DNA of 64,000 nt from contig SZWC01000548.1 of assembly GCA_023375785.1 (NCBI GenBank), positions 238,072-302,071 of the forward strand. The letters are read 5' to 3'. This document shows, one piece after another, positions 12,190 through 25,111 of this stretch. The position numbers and the translations under genes are program-made. How positions within the stretch are numbered: position 1 is the first letter of the stretch; the number at the start of each line of letters is the position of its first letter. Below the pieces are notes generated by a model, which was not told the DNA's origin, did no database searches, and saw nothing but the letters and a program-made list of their open reading frames with translations. The stretch is from Penium margaritaceum. Taxonomy: Eukaryota > Streptophyta > Zygnematophyceae > Desmidiales > Peniaceae.

Positions 12190-14902
12190 GTAAGGAATTA
12201 TAATTTTCCATCCATCAATGCCACTCAACCCATTAACTGTCCTCAGCCAGGTTTCCTCAATACTCTGAAGTATATGTATTAAGAGAAGAGGTGCACAAAC
12301 GCAATGAAAGATGTACTTTGAGTGAAACCACACTCACCCTTACAATATTCAATCAATGAGGTCAAACCCCTGTTTAAGTATGACGGTATTGAAAGGAAAG
12401 AGTAGACACAAGACGCAAGAGAGGTTTGAAAAAGTACTCTCTCACTCCCCTTCCTGAACCATTTTCCGGTGGGGGTAGTGCAAAGCAGAGGAGGCGACTC
12501 AATATTTCAATAATTTTATTAGGAGAGGCTAAGAGGAGCAGTAGGCGGCCATTGTTCTAGTATTTACTACAATAATTGACTCTAATAACAATACAAAACA
12601 AAGGCCTCCTTGATTGTTTTGAGCTGACACTAGCTTGATACAATCACTTGATTAGTGAGTTGCATTCCCTCTTTGACTGGTCATCGTCAGTCAAAGGCCG
12701 ATGATGACGGAAATAACTGACGGTAATCTGCACGATGGCACTTAAAACATGATTGAACTTCTCTTGTGGTTCACTTCTTCCTCTTGGGCGCATCTGAGAC
12801 TGAGCGTGAACTTTCTGGTTGCCTCAGACTATGTGCGTAGGAAATTTAAGATAGTCAAATGTGCAAAGCAAGTAATGCTAATTTGCATTAGTTTTGTAAC
12901 ATGGACATGATCTTAATATTTATAATGCTATTTATGAGCTCTCCAACACACCAAACCAGGTCCAATTTGGTTGAGCTCAAGTGACATTTGCCAAGGCGCA
13001 TGTCTCATCCACCACAAAGATATCTAATACCTCCACGGTGCGTACAAGCCATGGCACCCCCCTTCACATGCAAGGAGTCCTTTCCAAGGTGCAGATTCCT
13101 TTGCACATGATGAACTCCCCTGTATAGTTTTTAACTCACATTGATCACTTTTGTGTTGAGTTTGATGAGGGGTTTGACAGGGTTTGAAACCTGTCCGTAG
13201 ACCTGCAGTCTGAATTTCGACCAAGTCGATGAGTAACAAATTGTACTTTTGAGTTTCGGTCTTAGAGACAGGATTTTGGCCGAGTTGTCCTATAACATGA
13301 TGCACTAGTGGTTTGGCGAATCATTTTCACCGCTGTCCACGTGTTGTATATGGACCACGTTTAAGGTTAGAAACGGATGTTTAACACTTTTTGGGTACTT
13401 GAGGAACTTGAAGCTCACATTAAGAGGAGCCAAAAGCCGGGGAAAATAGAATAGGCTAGTGTTTGATGGAGTCTAGCCTAGAAAACCTCTGTGACCAGAC
13501 TTTAGGTAAAAGGAGTGCCACAATTGAAAACCCATTGCGTCACGCCTTCTCCACTCTTAGCTGGGCGCTAGAGTCATGCTCTTGCATGGCAATGCCGTGT
13601 AGAACAATTAGGGTTTGGATTATTGTTTGATGTCTATGCCCTATGACAACTACGTCCACTTGTGGCGCGGTTCATCTCAGCTAAAAATGATTGAGGGGAC
13701 TATTTGCTCCCTCTCCTTGGACTAATTTTTCTAAAGGCCTAGGTTCTGGGTTCAGAAGATTTGTACAAAATAACCTAGAGATATTACATTGATATTTGCG
13801 TCTTAGAGTTTGATTCCCACGTGCGGATGACAAGGGCGGTTCACTCCTAGGCGCGAGGAGTGTTGCACGCGACGGGCACCACATGGATCCAATGGGGATC
13901 CCTGGCATGTGGACAAAACGGATGGCTTGAAGGTAGAGGATCCTCAAGCACAGCAGCTTTAGCTTAGTCAGCCAAGTTTCTCCCTCTCCATCTTGTCCAT
14001 GGCGGGGATGGCACCAAGGGGGTTGAAAGAGATGATCCGCCTATCTCCCTCACCCATTGTTTCAAGGAGCCAAAAGCCCGGTAAAACATAATTGGCTAGA
14101 GTCTGGTTCAACTCTTGCATGGAAAATATCAGTGGCCAAATTCCAGGCGAAAGGAGTGCCGCGATTGAAAATCCATTGCGTAACTCCTACACTCTTGTCT
14201 TTGCGCTAGGGTCATGATCCAACATGGCAATGCTACATTTAACGATTAAGGTTAGGATTATTATTTTATGTCCATGCCATATGACGATTAAAACTGTTCT
14301 TTGTGCAGCTTGTCTCAGCCAAAATTGGTCGAGATGACCATTCTCTCCCTCTCCTTGGACTATATTTCCTGAGGACCTAAGTTCTCAGTGTAGAACTTAG
14401 TTACAAAAGAGTCTAGAGCTCTTAACCCTCGGTAGCCATCCAGGATAGAAATACTAGATGCAAATTTATTTCTTGTTCCAGTGGATTTTTCATCAGTAGT
14501 CAAGTCGCAGCCGACTCCCCTAGCCTCCGCGCACACACCAAAGTCAGAAGCTCACATCTCCCTTGTTACTCATCCGATTCTGATGAAACAATTTCCACAA
14601 GATTGAGTGATCTATAAAACTTGAGGAACAATAATCTTCTTTGCATTTGGAGCAATCATCAAGCCACTATATACAACTGGAAAATTCTTCCTCTCTTTGA
14701 CCGCTTAGCAGCGCCGCTTAGTGTCACACTTTGCCATGCAAATGGCTAATGTTTCAACACTAGCCGGTAGTGATGTCAGCCAATGCCGGACTCACCCTCA
14801 CTCTCTATATTGAGAAAATGTATGAGAAATTACAAAGAAGATTGCATGGAAATTTGGTTAAGAATTACAATAGTGATTTGTAAACATTGGTACGCTGGAA
14901 GG
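12190..14902. repeat. Segmental duplication, copy 2
   Basis: Counterpart of 1-2721, including the internal 641-bp tandem repeat. It runs straight into the 5' LTR of the complete A element at 14903, at the same insertion point as in copy 1. No gene is recognisable. Confidence 0.9.
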
Positions 14903-15642
14903 TATTGGGAAAGGAGTCATCTGGCTCAGTTTCAAGTCCACAGGATCAAGTTCCAAGAAACTACCATATGTCGGCTTCGATGGTTGATCTGACTTCACCA
15001 TTGGACAGATCAGGTGGGAAAAGGTCTACGGTCCAAGTTTAGGGCCGATCCAACGGTCGGATTAAGAGATATGAATTTTCGAAGTTTTCGGGATCATGGA
15101 CCGCCGGTGTCTGGGTGATCGTGGGCGATGGCTCCATGCCTTAGCCTGAGAAAACAAAAAGGACAAGAGGTCCAGGGTCAAGACCTGATGGGAGAAATAT
15201 CCAAAAGGGTCCTAGATTATTGGATTGCCTAGTGAGAGTGTCCTGACATGGAAAAAAGGTACCTCTCCTGACTTTTTAGGTGAGGTGAGATCCTTCTGTG
15301 CTGACCATGGACACATGGCGATTCTGCATGGAACTGTGGGTTATGTGACCACTAGGAGTGTGCCATGAGAGCATTTTCTAGCTCTCGAGGTCGTGTGTGA
15401 GTGGTCAGTCTGATTGCTAGGCTGATTTCCTCTCTTGTGTGAGATTATCGACTCTAGTGTGTGTGCCTTAGCCTCCATGGCTTAGTGGTGTGCCTTGTGA
15501 GACGACTGACTTGCCCAAGCTCTAGCTCTATATGTACTCCATCATTTTGAGTGATTCAAGAACCATTCTTCAGCACAAAGGATGCCCTTTCTGTCCCACA
15601 TACTAGCTGTTCCAAGGCTTCCTCTCTCCTCCTAGTCCAACA
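14903..15642 (+). repeat. 5' LTR of A element (740 bp)
   Basis: Starts TATTGGG and ends TCCAACA, immediately followed by the primer site. The first part also occurs at 2722-3300 with the same upstream flank. Confidence 0.92.
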
Positions 15643-15644
15643 TT

Positions 15645-15656
15645 TGGTACCAGAGC
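15645..15656 (+). promoter_or_regulatory. Primer-binding site, tRNA-iMet 3' end type
   Basis: TGGTACCAGAGC lies two bases after the LTR and differs by one base from TGGTATCAGAGC, the standard plant copia site complementary to the 3' end of initiator tRNA-Met. Confidence 0.85.
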
Positions 15657-18600
15657 AAAGTTCTGCCAGTTTCAGCCAGCACATGCCGTCAGTTTGAGAG
15701 TGAAGAGGTGGGGATAAGCAGTGACCAAATGTGACAATCAACCACAGGATCTTCAAGTTTGCAAGACAAGCATTCGAACAAGTCCAAGATTGCAAAGATC
15801 CAATAGTCGGATTGGGAATTATGCTCAAAATGATGTCAGCCAGGGCTACACTTTTCTCTATGAGTAAGACTATCGGCTTGTGATGACCATAACTCTCTTG
15901 TTTCTTTGTCAAATTGAAAAATTGGTACATGCGAATTGTAGTATTGTTCCTAAGCTTTCCATTGGTACAAACATATTTATATTCCATTGATTCGTTTGGG
16001 AGAAACGCCATTTACAGGCTGGCTGGTCTGAGTTACAATAAGAGCATAAGCATACCCTGTTTTCAAGAGGGTATATCTTTAAAAATCCCCTGTTAATGAC
16101 CCTGTTTTATGGATCGATCAGAAATTTGTTGAGCTGAATTTTCTAGTGGTGGGCTCAGGTTTTCCAAATTCCGAGTGTGCTGGCCTCTATAGTCTATTTT
16201 CTATGAGACACATGTCTGGCAGAAGCAGCTGCAGAAGCAGGGGTAGCACCGCCACTCAAGGGTTGAGCATCACCAAAGCTCAAAATGGCAGCAACAGGTG
16301 TGGTCATTGTAGTCTAGCCCTTGGAGAGTCTGGAAGGACGCACCAACTTCACGTTTTGGAAAATCCGTACCTGTCTCTTTCTAGAGGAGACGGGCTTGTG
16401 GGAGGTGGTCAGTGGCGACGAGCGCGTTTTTAGCTCCACAGGCAAACGGTATCGACAGTGGAGGTGGTGGCGGGGAAGATACCGCAAAAAGGTGCAGTAG
16501 ATGCAAGTTCATCTACAACTGCAACAGCGGCATATGAGGAGTGGAAGAAGAAGGACAGGTAGGCCTACAGGCTGCTTGTCAACACCATCTCTAACCCGCA
16601 TCTTCAGTACGTGAGTAACAAGGCTACTACAAAAGAGGGGTGGGACACGTTATGCAAGAAGTATGAGAACAAGGATCCTACATTCCTCATGCTTTTGAGA
16701 GGAGAAGATGATGGCGTTGAAAATGCATGGTGGCGAAGGGATGGAGGCGTACTTGGACAAGGCAAAGGAGCTAGCAAAGGAGCTGAAAGCAGCCGGCAAC
16801 CCTATGGAAGAGACGCGCTTCATCCTCCTCTTGCTGAGGAGACCCCTAGCAAGCTATGACATGGTACGAGATACGTTGGAGTGCCAGCCGATTCTCGACC
16901 TAGAATTCATTTGCACACACCTGGTACAGGTAGAACTACATTGCAGTACAGCAAAGAGAAATGGTAGCAGCAGCAGTGAAGCCGTATTTGTGGCCACAAA
17001 CTTACATAACCAGCAACAGCAGTCTTGGCAGCAGAGAGACAAGAAGAAAGGCAAGTGCCACTACTGCCAGAAAGAGGGGCATTATAAGAAAGTGTGCTTC
17101 AAGTTCAAGAGGGACAATAAGGACAAAGAGCAGCAGCAACAGCAACAATCTCCATAGCAGCAGCAACAGCAGTCACAGTAGCGTCTCCAGCAGTAGCATT
17201 AGCGGAACCAGACAGGCTTGTGCCATTTTGGCACCATGAACGTGGCCAAGGAGGTGTGCGACCGCCTCTTCATGGCGAAGTCTGATATGTCGCAGAAGGA
17301 GAATGCGGATCTGGCGTGGTACAAGGACTCAGGGTGTACCAAGAGCTTAATGCATCACAATGAGTAGTTTACGTACCTACTCTCCATTCCCTCCCGACCG
17401 ATTGCTTCAGGTGACGATCGGGTGGTGTATGCTGAGGCGATTGGGATTCTGGAGATGTGGTTGGAGACCCCACATTGCATTGAGGTGGGAGTATTCAATG
17501 GCTTGTTGTTTGTACATGATGCTGCATTCAACCTCCTCTCTGTGTCCTCTCTCACCAACACAGGACTGCGAGTCGTCTTTGACGACGACTATGGCTACAT
17601 CCTCGAAAAGGAAACGGGAGAGGAGTGGGCCAGGTCGGTGAAGGAAGGCGACATGTACCGCCTGTTGGGGGCTACAAAGATCCCGCGTGAGCAGAGTCTT
17701 GCAACAGTGGTGCGGGTCATAGATGGAAAAATCTGGCATACACGCTACGGCCACATTGGCGTTCGCGCTGGGCAGCAACTACAAACGAAGCAGATGGTGC
17801 GTGACTTACCCACCATCTCCAACTCTGAGCAGCAGTTGTGCATAGGCTGATTTGAGGGGATGCAGCATTGCAAGGCATTCTCTGGCGCAGGAGAGCACGC
17901 AAAGGAGGTGCTGGAGCTGGTCCACACAGACTGGTGTAGCCCGAGGCAGACCCAGAGCTTTGGAGGCTCTAGGTGTTTTCTCACCTTTATTGATGGTTTC
18001 AGTCGTTATACTGATGTGTACTTCCTTTCCTCCAAGGACCCGTGCTTTGACAGGTTCAAAGAGTTCAAGGCAATGGTGGAGAACAAGACTGGCAAGAAGA
18101 TCAAGGTGCTGCGCAACGACTGTGACAGAGAGTACCTGAGCAAGGAGTTTCAGGACTACCTCGCATTAGCAGGCATCAAGGCGTGGCGCACCGTGCCATA
18201 CTCACCACAGCAGAACAGCGTAGCAGAATGTGCCAACCTCACCATCGTGGAGTCAGCGCGCTCGATTTTGCACATGACTTGGCTCACTTATGACTTCTGG
18301 GCCGAGGTAGTGAGCACTACGTTGTACATAAAAAACCGCAGTCCAACCAAGGCCTTGGAGCAGATGAGGTCATACGAGGCGTAGTTCAGCAAGAAGCAAA
18401 GCGTGGGTCATCTTTGCGCATTTGGCAGCTTGGGGCACATGCACGTATCCTAGAAGAAGGGGCAGAAATGGGACGCAAGGAGCACACAGATGCAGATTTT
18501 TTTTCTTTGACGTGGCTAGCAAGGCATATCGTCTCTACGAGAGGGATACTGGCCACGTCATCATCTCCAGCAATGTCGTTTTCAACAAAAGTAACGTCAT

Positions 18601-20499
18601 CGGCACCAACATCATTTGCGAAGAGGCAACAGACTCAACAGCTGATGAACTAGTGGGAGCAGACATTATCCATGACATCGTATCTCCTGAACCTTCTTTT
18701 ACTGTGACTGTGGGAGAACCACTCTACTCTCCCATGTCTGATGGAGCAGATACAGCGGCCTCATCGGCAGAATTAGAAGAAGAAGATGCACCACCGTCTA
18801 CAGGAGAAGTTGTGCCAGCAGCACCGTGCCAGCCGCCTGCTAACGCTCCAGTATCAGGTCAAAGGTACCCTCTCAAGATGCGCTACAAGCCTAGTCAGTG
18901 CGGGCATTTCTGGATGCTCCAAAAACCAGCAGACTCTTATGAGGCAACTTTGTAGAAGGAGACCATGGCTGCACCAGATGCAGCACATTGGGCGTAAGCT
19001 GTGCTCCAGGAGATATAGTCGCATATCTAGAGCGGTACGTGGGAGCTGACTGAGCGTCCACTCAGACGCAAGGAAATAAAGTACAAGTGGGTGTTCAAGT
19101 AGAAGAGGGATGTAGATGGCAACCTCAAAAAGTACAAGGCGAGGCTGGTCGCCAAGGGTTACTCGCAGCAGGAAGGCATCGACTACACGGAAACCTGTGC
19201 TCCTGTTGCAAATTTTGCCTCTGTGCGCATGCTCCTTTCGTATGCAGTAGCGAAGGACTTTGAGGTTCACCACATGGATGTCAATACGACATTCTATAAT
19301 GGTGACTAAGAGGAGAAAATGTACATGGAGCAGCCGGAGGGGCTCATCATGGATGGCCAGGAGTACTAGTTTGCAAGCTGCAGAAGTGGCTCTATGGCCT
19401 CAAACAAGCATCGCTTCCTTGGAACCAGAAGTTGGATGTGTCACTACAGTACATGGAATTTGAGCGTAGCGAGTGTGACTATAGTGTGTATCGCTGGCAG
19501 CATAAGCATGAGATCCTCATCATCATTGTCTATGTGGATGACATACTCCTCCTTTCCAATAGCATGTCTGCACTACAGGAGTTCAAGGAGGCCATGCAGG
19601 AGCGCTTTTAGATGTCTGATCTTGGGAAGGCATCATACTTCCATGGCATCCAGGTTACACGTGACCGTAAATCACGCTCTCTCTCGCTACAGGAGAGTCG
19701 CTACATCAAGGACGTCATGTAGCGGTTCGGCATGGCAGAGGCCAAACTAATCGGCATGCTGCTACAGACGCGACAGTACCTCGTGAACTTCAGTGACGAA
19801 GCAGATGCAGCTGACCGACAGAAGTACCAGAGTGTTGTTGCTAGTCTCATGTACCTGATGGTGACAACCAGGCCGGATCTCGCATAGGTTGTGAGCGTTG
19901 TGAGCAAGCACATGGTGAACCCCGGACCTGAGCACCAGAAGGCATAAAGCGGATCTTCCGCTACCTTGCTTGAACCATCAACATCGGTATCACCTACAAT
20001 GGCAGCGACAATATCTTTCGCTATACAGACACAGATTGGGCTTCAAACCCTGAGGACTGCAAGTCCATTTCTGGACATGTGTTCCTCATGAATGCTGGGC
20101 CCATCAGCTGGTGCAGCAAGCGACAGGTGGTCGTAGCCACCTGAAGCACGGAAGCTGAGTACGTCTCTCTCAGCTTTGGAGCCAAGGAAGCAGTTTTGCT
20201 TTAGCGTCTCATGGCGGAGATGAGTGGGAGTGCAGCAGTTCTAGTTCCTATGCACGTTGACAACCAGATCGCAATCGCACTCGCCAAGAATCTTGAGTAC
20301 CATGCACGTACCAAGCACATTGACATCGCATATCACTTCATTAGGCACATGGTGTAGGAGGGTGCTTGCAAGCTGGAGTGTACTCCAACCAGCAAGCAGG
20401 TCCCTGATTTCTCTACCAAGCCAGTGACCTGTGAGAAGCAGAAGTTGTGCATGAAGGCATTTGGACTCAGCCCACCATGACTACGGCAAAGTGGGAGAT

Positions 20500-21225
20500 T
20501 GTTGGAAAAGGAGCCATTTGGTTTAGTTTCAGGTCCACAGGAGTAAGTTTCAGGAAAGTACCAGATACCTGCTTCGATCATCGATCCAACTTCACCATTA
20601 GAAAGATCACGGAAAAATGTCTATGGTCCAAGTTTCAGGCTGATCTAACGGTCGGATTGAGAGATATGAATTTTCTGGGTGACCATGGGCGATGGATCCA
20701 TGCCTTAGCCTGAGAAAGGAAAAGGGACAAGAGGTCCAGGATGAAGACCTGATGGGAGATATATCCAAAAGGGTCCTAGATTCTTGGATTGCCTTGTCAA
20801 AGTGTGTGTACCTTTTTCCTAGTCAATAGACTAGGAAAAAGGTACGTCTCCTTACTTTTTAGGTGAGGTGAGATCCTTGTGTGCTAGCCATGGACACATG
20901 GCGATTCTCCATGGGATTGTCGGTTATGTGACCACTAGGAGTGTGTCATGAGAGCATTTTGTAGCTCTCTAGGTCGTGTGTGAGTGGCCAGCCTGATTGC
21001 TAGGCTGATTTCCTGTCTTGTGTGAGATTATGGACTCTGGTGTATGAGCCTTAGCCTCCATGGCTAAGTGGTGTGGCTTGTGAGAGGGTTGAATTGCCCA
21101 AGCTCTAGTTCTATACGTACTCCATCATGTTGAGTGATTCAACAACCATTCTTCATAACAAGTGATGTCCTTTCAGTCCTACATGCTCGCAGTTCCAAGG
21201 CTCCCTCTCTCCTCCAGTGGCAACA
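20500..21225 (+). repeat. 3' LTR of A element (726 bp)
   Basis: Starts TGTTGG and ends GGCAACA. The target-site duplication copy follows directly. Confidence 0.9.
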
Positions 21226-23604
21226 GAAAGATCTTGCTAAGCACAGAAGAAGATAAGATAGATTGTTTTTGATCGTACAAGGACTCGTTACATGCACATC
21301 TCATGAACATATTCTTAGTGTAGTTTTTATGGATTCATGAACATAGGATTCCGTTGTTGTGATAAAAGTACAAATCAAAACTTAGATGTTCAACCAAAGG
21401 ATCGAATATTTCATCCCTCTATAGGATTCACAATCAATTTGGTCTACCTAAGAGAAACCAATTGGATGGACTATTTCTCTAGTTGTGTGTTGTTTTAGGG
21501 TGTGTGGACCATCCTTATGGTTTCTATCATTCAGGTCAAATTAGGTGATGGACATGGAATTGTTTAATACAGCCACATTTAATTCTTGTGCCTTTCTATT
21601 TTATCAACAGTTCAATCAATTTTTGGTTTTGTCGTAACAATGTCATTGTAAAGTTTACATGAAGAACAAGATTACCAAATTCATTCTATAGATATGATTG
21701 ACCATCAAGCTATTGAGAAATGCACATGGCTGCCACTTGCATTGTCCAATTAACTATGAAAATGTGTAAACCACCCAATTGCTCCCATGTTTTGCATTCG
21801 GATGGTTGATTGAAGAAATGGAAAAGTCAACCAATGCCGATCTCAACTAGGCATGATTTCACACAGCTAACCTTTAAGTGGACAAAAGGTATCAGGGTGT
21901 GTTGTCACACGCTGAATTTCAAATATGCATGTGAACATTGCAGACTTTTGTCAGTGTAAAATGCATCCATGGGTTTGGGATTGATAGCATCCGGTTGAAA
22001 AAAGAAGTAAAAAATGCAATAGTTATCCAAGGAAAACCATAACCAAGACGGCTTTATAATCCCATGTAGGTCCTATGTTCCAAACATATGTTTACTCCAG
22101 TAAATGATTTGCTTGGGATCTTTCTTCCTTGTTTTCAATTAGCAAAATTTATTGGAAGCCTCTAAACAACCTCAGCACAACTCCGCGTACGCAGGTAGGA
22201 ATCCTAGAAGCATCTTAGAAACAATCATATTTTGTGCCTTCGTTTGCTGTAAACATCATCTCCATGTGGTCTATGTTATTCACATATTTGAGAGTATACG
22301 CATCAAGGGTGACCGGTTATGAATGAGTATTGGAGCTTCTGACTATGTCCAATTCCTCACACCTCCCTTGTGCCTCACTCTAAGTGCAACCAATCCTACA
22401 CCTGCTGGACCGTCCGCCCTACCGAGCGGAGCTCCCCCTCGCTTGGTCTTACCAACTCCTCTGGCCGGCCCATCAGCAGTCTCCACAAGTGCTCCTCTGT
22501 TAAAAAAAAGGCCCCTCATGGTACCACCATGACACAGATTCTCTATTTTTGCAGCAAATAATTCATTCTATGAGAAACTCTCTTGCTAAGTTTGTTTCAT
22601 CTGCTCTTTACCTTGATTAGGCTAGTCCAGATACCTCTTGTGATTATGTCACTGCCGTTCCTTACATTGTTAGTCTATGGCATTCTAAATGCATGGCAGA
22701 CCAGTAGCATGCTGTGGTTGTTACTTTTATTGATCGTTTGGTCACCAAAGGTGTCCTTGCTATAGAACAAGAGGAGTGCATCCATTCCAAGGAAATCGAA
22801 CCTATGATGCACAAAAACATCTCATATAGTGAAACTCCTGTTACCTTACCCCCCCTGGTCCAAACCTTACCCTGCATGCGTTGGCTAATATATTTTTCAC
22901 CTTCTTTGAAGAATATATGGAGGCACCAACCTACCGGTATTTGAGTGGCCAGTATGGACTTTGACGAGCATCTGGAGCTTTCCTTGCCAATGCCCACTAT
23001 GCCTTTGTGGTTTGGAAAAGGGCAAAAAAGTATGACTTGGACACTGCACATAGCCTGTTATGCAAGCATATTCATTCTATCCAGATCCAGCCTTACCTCA
23101 AGGATATGTTGCTTCTTAACTACTACAAATATCCACTCAAGGATAAACACAATATAAGGATCTACGAGATAGCAATCGCCCATGATAATGTCCCTCATCT
23201 TATCCAAAGAGAACGCATTTCAGGTGTACGGATGAGGTGATCACTCTCTTCACATTTTTCCTCTTCAGGTATAAGATGTGCAGCCTCAACCATGAACCTC
23301 CTCCATCGATCTCAACCGTGCTTTTCACTTTGACAAGAATGAGCTCGTTATCAGAAAAAAGACATTTGGTAAATACTCTTCTTATCTGCATGTCTTCTCC
23401 TTCCCATGCCTCTCTACGACTTATACCTCTTGTTCCACTCTTGTAGTTGTTATATGCAAGCATTGTTCCCTAGTGGAATATGTAGATGTGTATGGTACAT
23501 GCTGAACTAGGTGCGAGTTGAAACCTTAGTTCTGGTGGTGTGGGTGGACTAGTTGCACGCTCACACTTAAGATAGGAAAGAACTCCATAGGCCTTGTGGC
23601 ACAC
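21226..23604. other. Unassigned stretch, possible decayed coding pieces
   Basis: This DNA lies between the A element and the family C element and is the pre-insertion flank of both. It matches none of the retroelement families. Around 22640-22800 and 22980-23240 the plus strand has open stretches with protein-like composition (for example WKRAKKYDLDTAHSL and LKDMLLLNYYKYPL, in different frames), but I recognise no domain. These may be remnants of a host gene or an unknown element; no function is assigned. Confidence 0.4.
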
Positions 23605-23663
23605 GTTCATGTTCACATGGTGTGTCCCTTGCCATGAGTGTCATTGATCGTACGCCCTGGTTC

Positions 23664-24371
23664 TATTGGGAAAGGATCCATCCGGCTCAGTTTCAGGTCC
23701 ACAGGAGCAAGTTCCAAGGAACTACCAGAAACCTGCTCCGATCGTCAATCCAACTTCACCATTGGAAATATCAGGTGGCAAAGTATATACGGTCCAAGTT
23801 TGAGGCCGATCAAACGGTCGGATTGGGAGATGGACCGCCGATGTCGAGGTGACCATGGGTGATGGCTCCATGCCTTAGCGTGAGAAAAGAAAAAGGCAGG
23901 AGGTCGAGGGTCAAGACCTGATGGGAGAAATATCCAAAAAGGTCCTTGGTCTTAGGATTGCCTTGTCAGAGTGTGCTGACTAGGATAAAGGTACCTCTCC
24001 TTACTTTTTAGGTGAGGCGAGATCCTTGTGTGCTAGCCATGGACACATGGCAATTCTCCATGGATTTGTGGGTGATGTAAGCACTAAGAGTGTGCCATGA
24101 GAGCATTCTCTAGCTCTCTAGGTCGTATGTGACTGGTCAGCCTGATTGTTAGGCTGATTTCCTCCCTTATGTGAGATTGTGGACTCCAGTATGTGAGCCT
24201 TAGCCTCCATGGCTAAGTGGTGTGGCTTGTGAGAGGGCTGACTTGTCCAAGCTCTAGCTCTATATGTACTCCATTTTGAGTGATTTAACAACCATTCTTC
24301 AACACAAGTGATGTCCTTTCAGTCCCACATGCTCGCTGTTCCAAGGCTCCCTCTCTCCTCCAGATCCAACA
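23664..24371 (+). repeat. Solo family A LTR inside family C 5' LTR
   Basis: A 708-bp A LTR, TATTGGG to TCCAACA, with no internal region. The perfect 5-bp duplication GGTTC (23659-23663 and 24372-24376) shows insertion of an A element followed by LTR-LTR recombination. C-type LTR sequence continues after it. Age: younger than the C element that holds it. Confidence 0.9.
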
Positions 24372-24376
24372 GGTTC

Positions 24377-25045
24377 GACCACTGGTGAGTGGTAGAACAT
24401 CTGATCGGACTTTAGATTTGGTTTTCTTGGACTTTTCCATACAGGATCGAGCTTTGAATGACTCAATTGGAGTGAGTATTCAGAAAGTTAGCCTAGCCTG
24501 AGAATCGGGTCTTGGGCGGATGGAATCTGGTACCCGCCATGGGTGGTGGGATAGTCCACCGCTAGTGATCCGAGTTTGTATCCAATGGGCTCCAAATGCA
24601 CCAAGAGCATGAATGAGGCAACCATAAGGACTTCCTTGACCAGGGTGAACTTCTCCTTGACTTAATGGAGAGGAAAGGTGCTTCAACGGATCATCGGTGA
24701 AGTGCTCCCGTTGCCTAGAGTGCAAGGCCAGGTGGGCGGCTCTACCAAGGGTTGCTTTGATGGATGTAGAAGGGGCTCTACTTCTCTATTTTGGGCATGC
24801 TTGGATGCGTTGGAAGGCTTAGATGACAGGCTATAAGGATCTAATGTAATCTCATTGTTAGAAATAACAAAAACGTATTTCTATTGAGATCTAATGAATG
24901 CGACGTGTTTTGCCCATTCACATATGTGATCCTTGTGCTCCATAGTCTCACGATTGGTATCCTTTGGCTGCTCAAAACACTGGTAGCGTGCATCACTGAG
25001 AGCCAGTCATCCTTGAGGGTGCCTCCACACTCACTAGAGCCAACA
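24377..25045 (+). repeat. Family C 5' LTR, main part
   Basis: Matches the 3' LTR at 44388-45040 (shared blocks around CAGGATC.AGCTTTGAAT, GTTAGCCTAGCC, TGGAATCTGGTACCCGC). It ends CCAACA directly before the primer site. Together with 23610-23663 the LTR is about 722 bp. Confidence 0.88.
24677..24706 (+). other. Family C LTR hairpin (5' copy)
   Basis: GGTGCTTCAACG pairs with CGGTGAAGTGCT across the loop GATCAT. Eleven of twelve positions pair if G-U pairs are allowed. The 3' LTR copy at 44670-44699 is a perfect 12-bp stem. Confidence 0.6.
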
Positions 25046-25060
25046 AAGGGTTATGGGCCT
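25046..25060 (+). promoter_or_regulatory. Primer-binding site, half-tRNA (iMet anticodon arm) type
   Basis: AAGGGTTATGGGCCT follows the LTR end directly. GGGTTATGGGCC is the reverse complement of the GGCCCATAACCC anticodon arm of initiator tRNA-Met. This is the priming arrangement known for Drosophila copia and Ty5, which use a cleaved tRNA half. Confidence 0.85.
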
Positions 25061-25111
25061 AGGTGCCTAGAAGGATCCTAGCTGTACAGCATCACACAAC
25101 TGCTTCGTGCC

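Larger units (their letters stand above)
14903..21225 (+). mobile_element. Full-length family A copia element (decayed)
   Basis: The 5' LTR is 14903-15642 and the 3' LTR 20500-21225. A purine tract (GTGGGAGA) precedes the 3' LTR. The flanks GAAGG (14898-14902) and GAAAG (21226-21230) form a 4-of-5 target-site duplication. Order: leader; gag about 16480-17155 with a CCHC knuckle (CHYCQKEGHYKKVC) near 17056; protease with DSGCT near 17328; integrase about 17730-18400; RT about 19030-19700 with YVDD at 19531; RNase H about 20030-20420. This gag-PR-IN-RT-RH order is diagnostic of copia. The LTRs differ by roughly 15% by eye, so it is old. It has well over a dozen breaks. Confidence 0.92.

Noticed and set aside
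22320-23250. Host gene at 22.3-23.3 kb
   Set aside because: Protein-like stretches change frame and include stops, with no domain or splice pattern that I could recognise. It is listed as unassigned.
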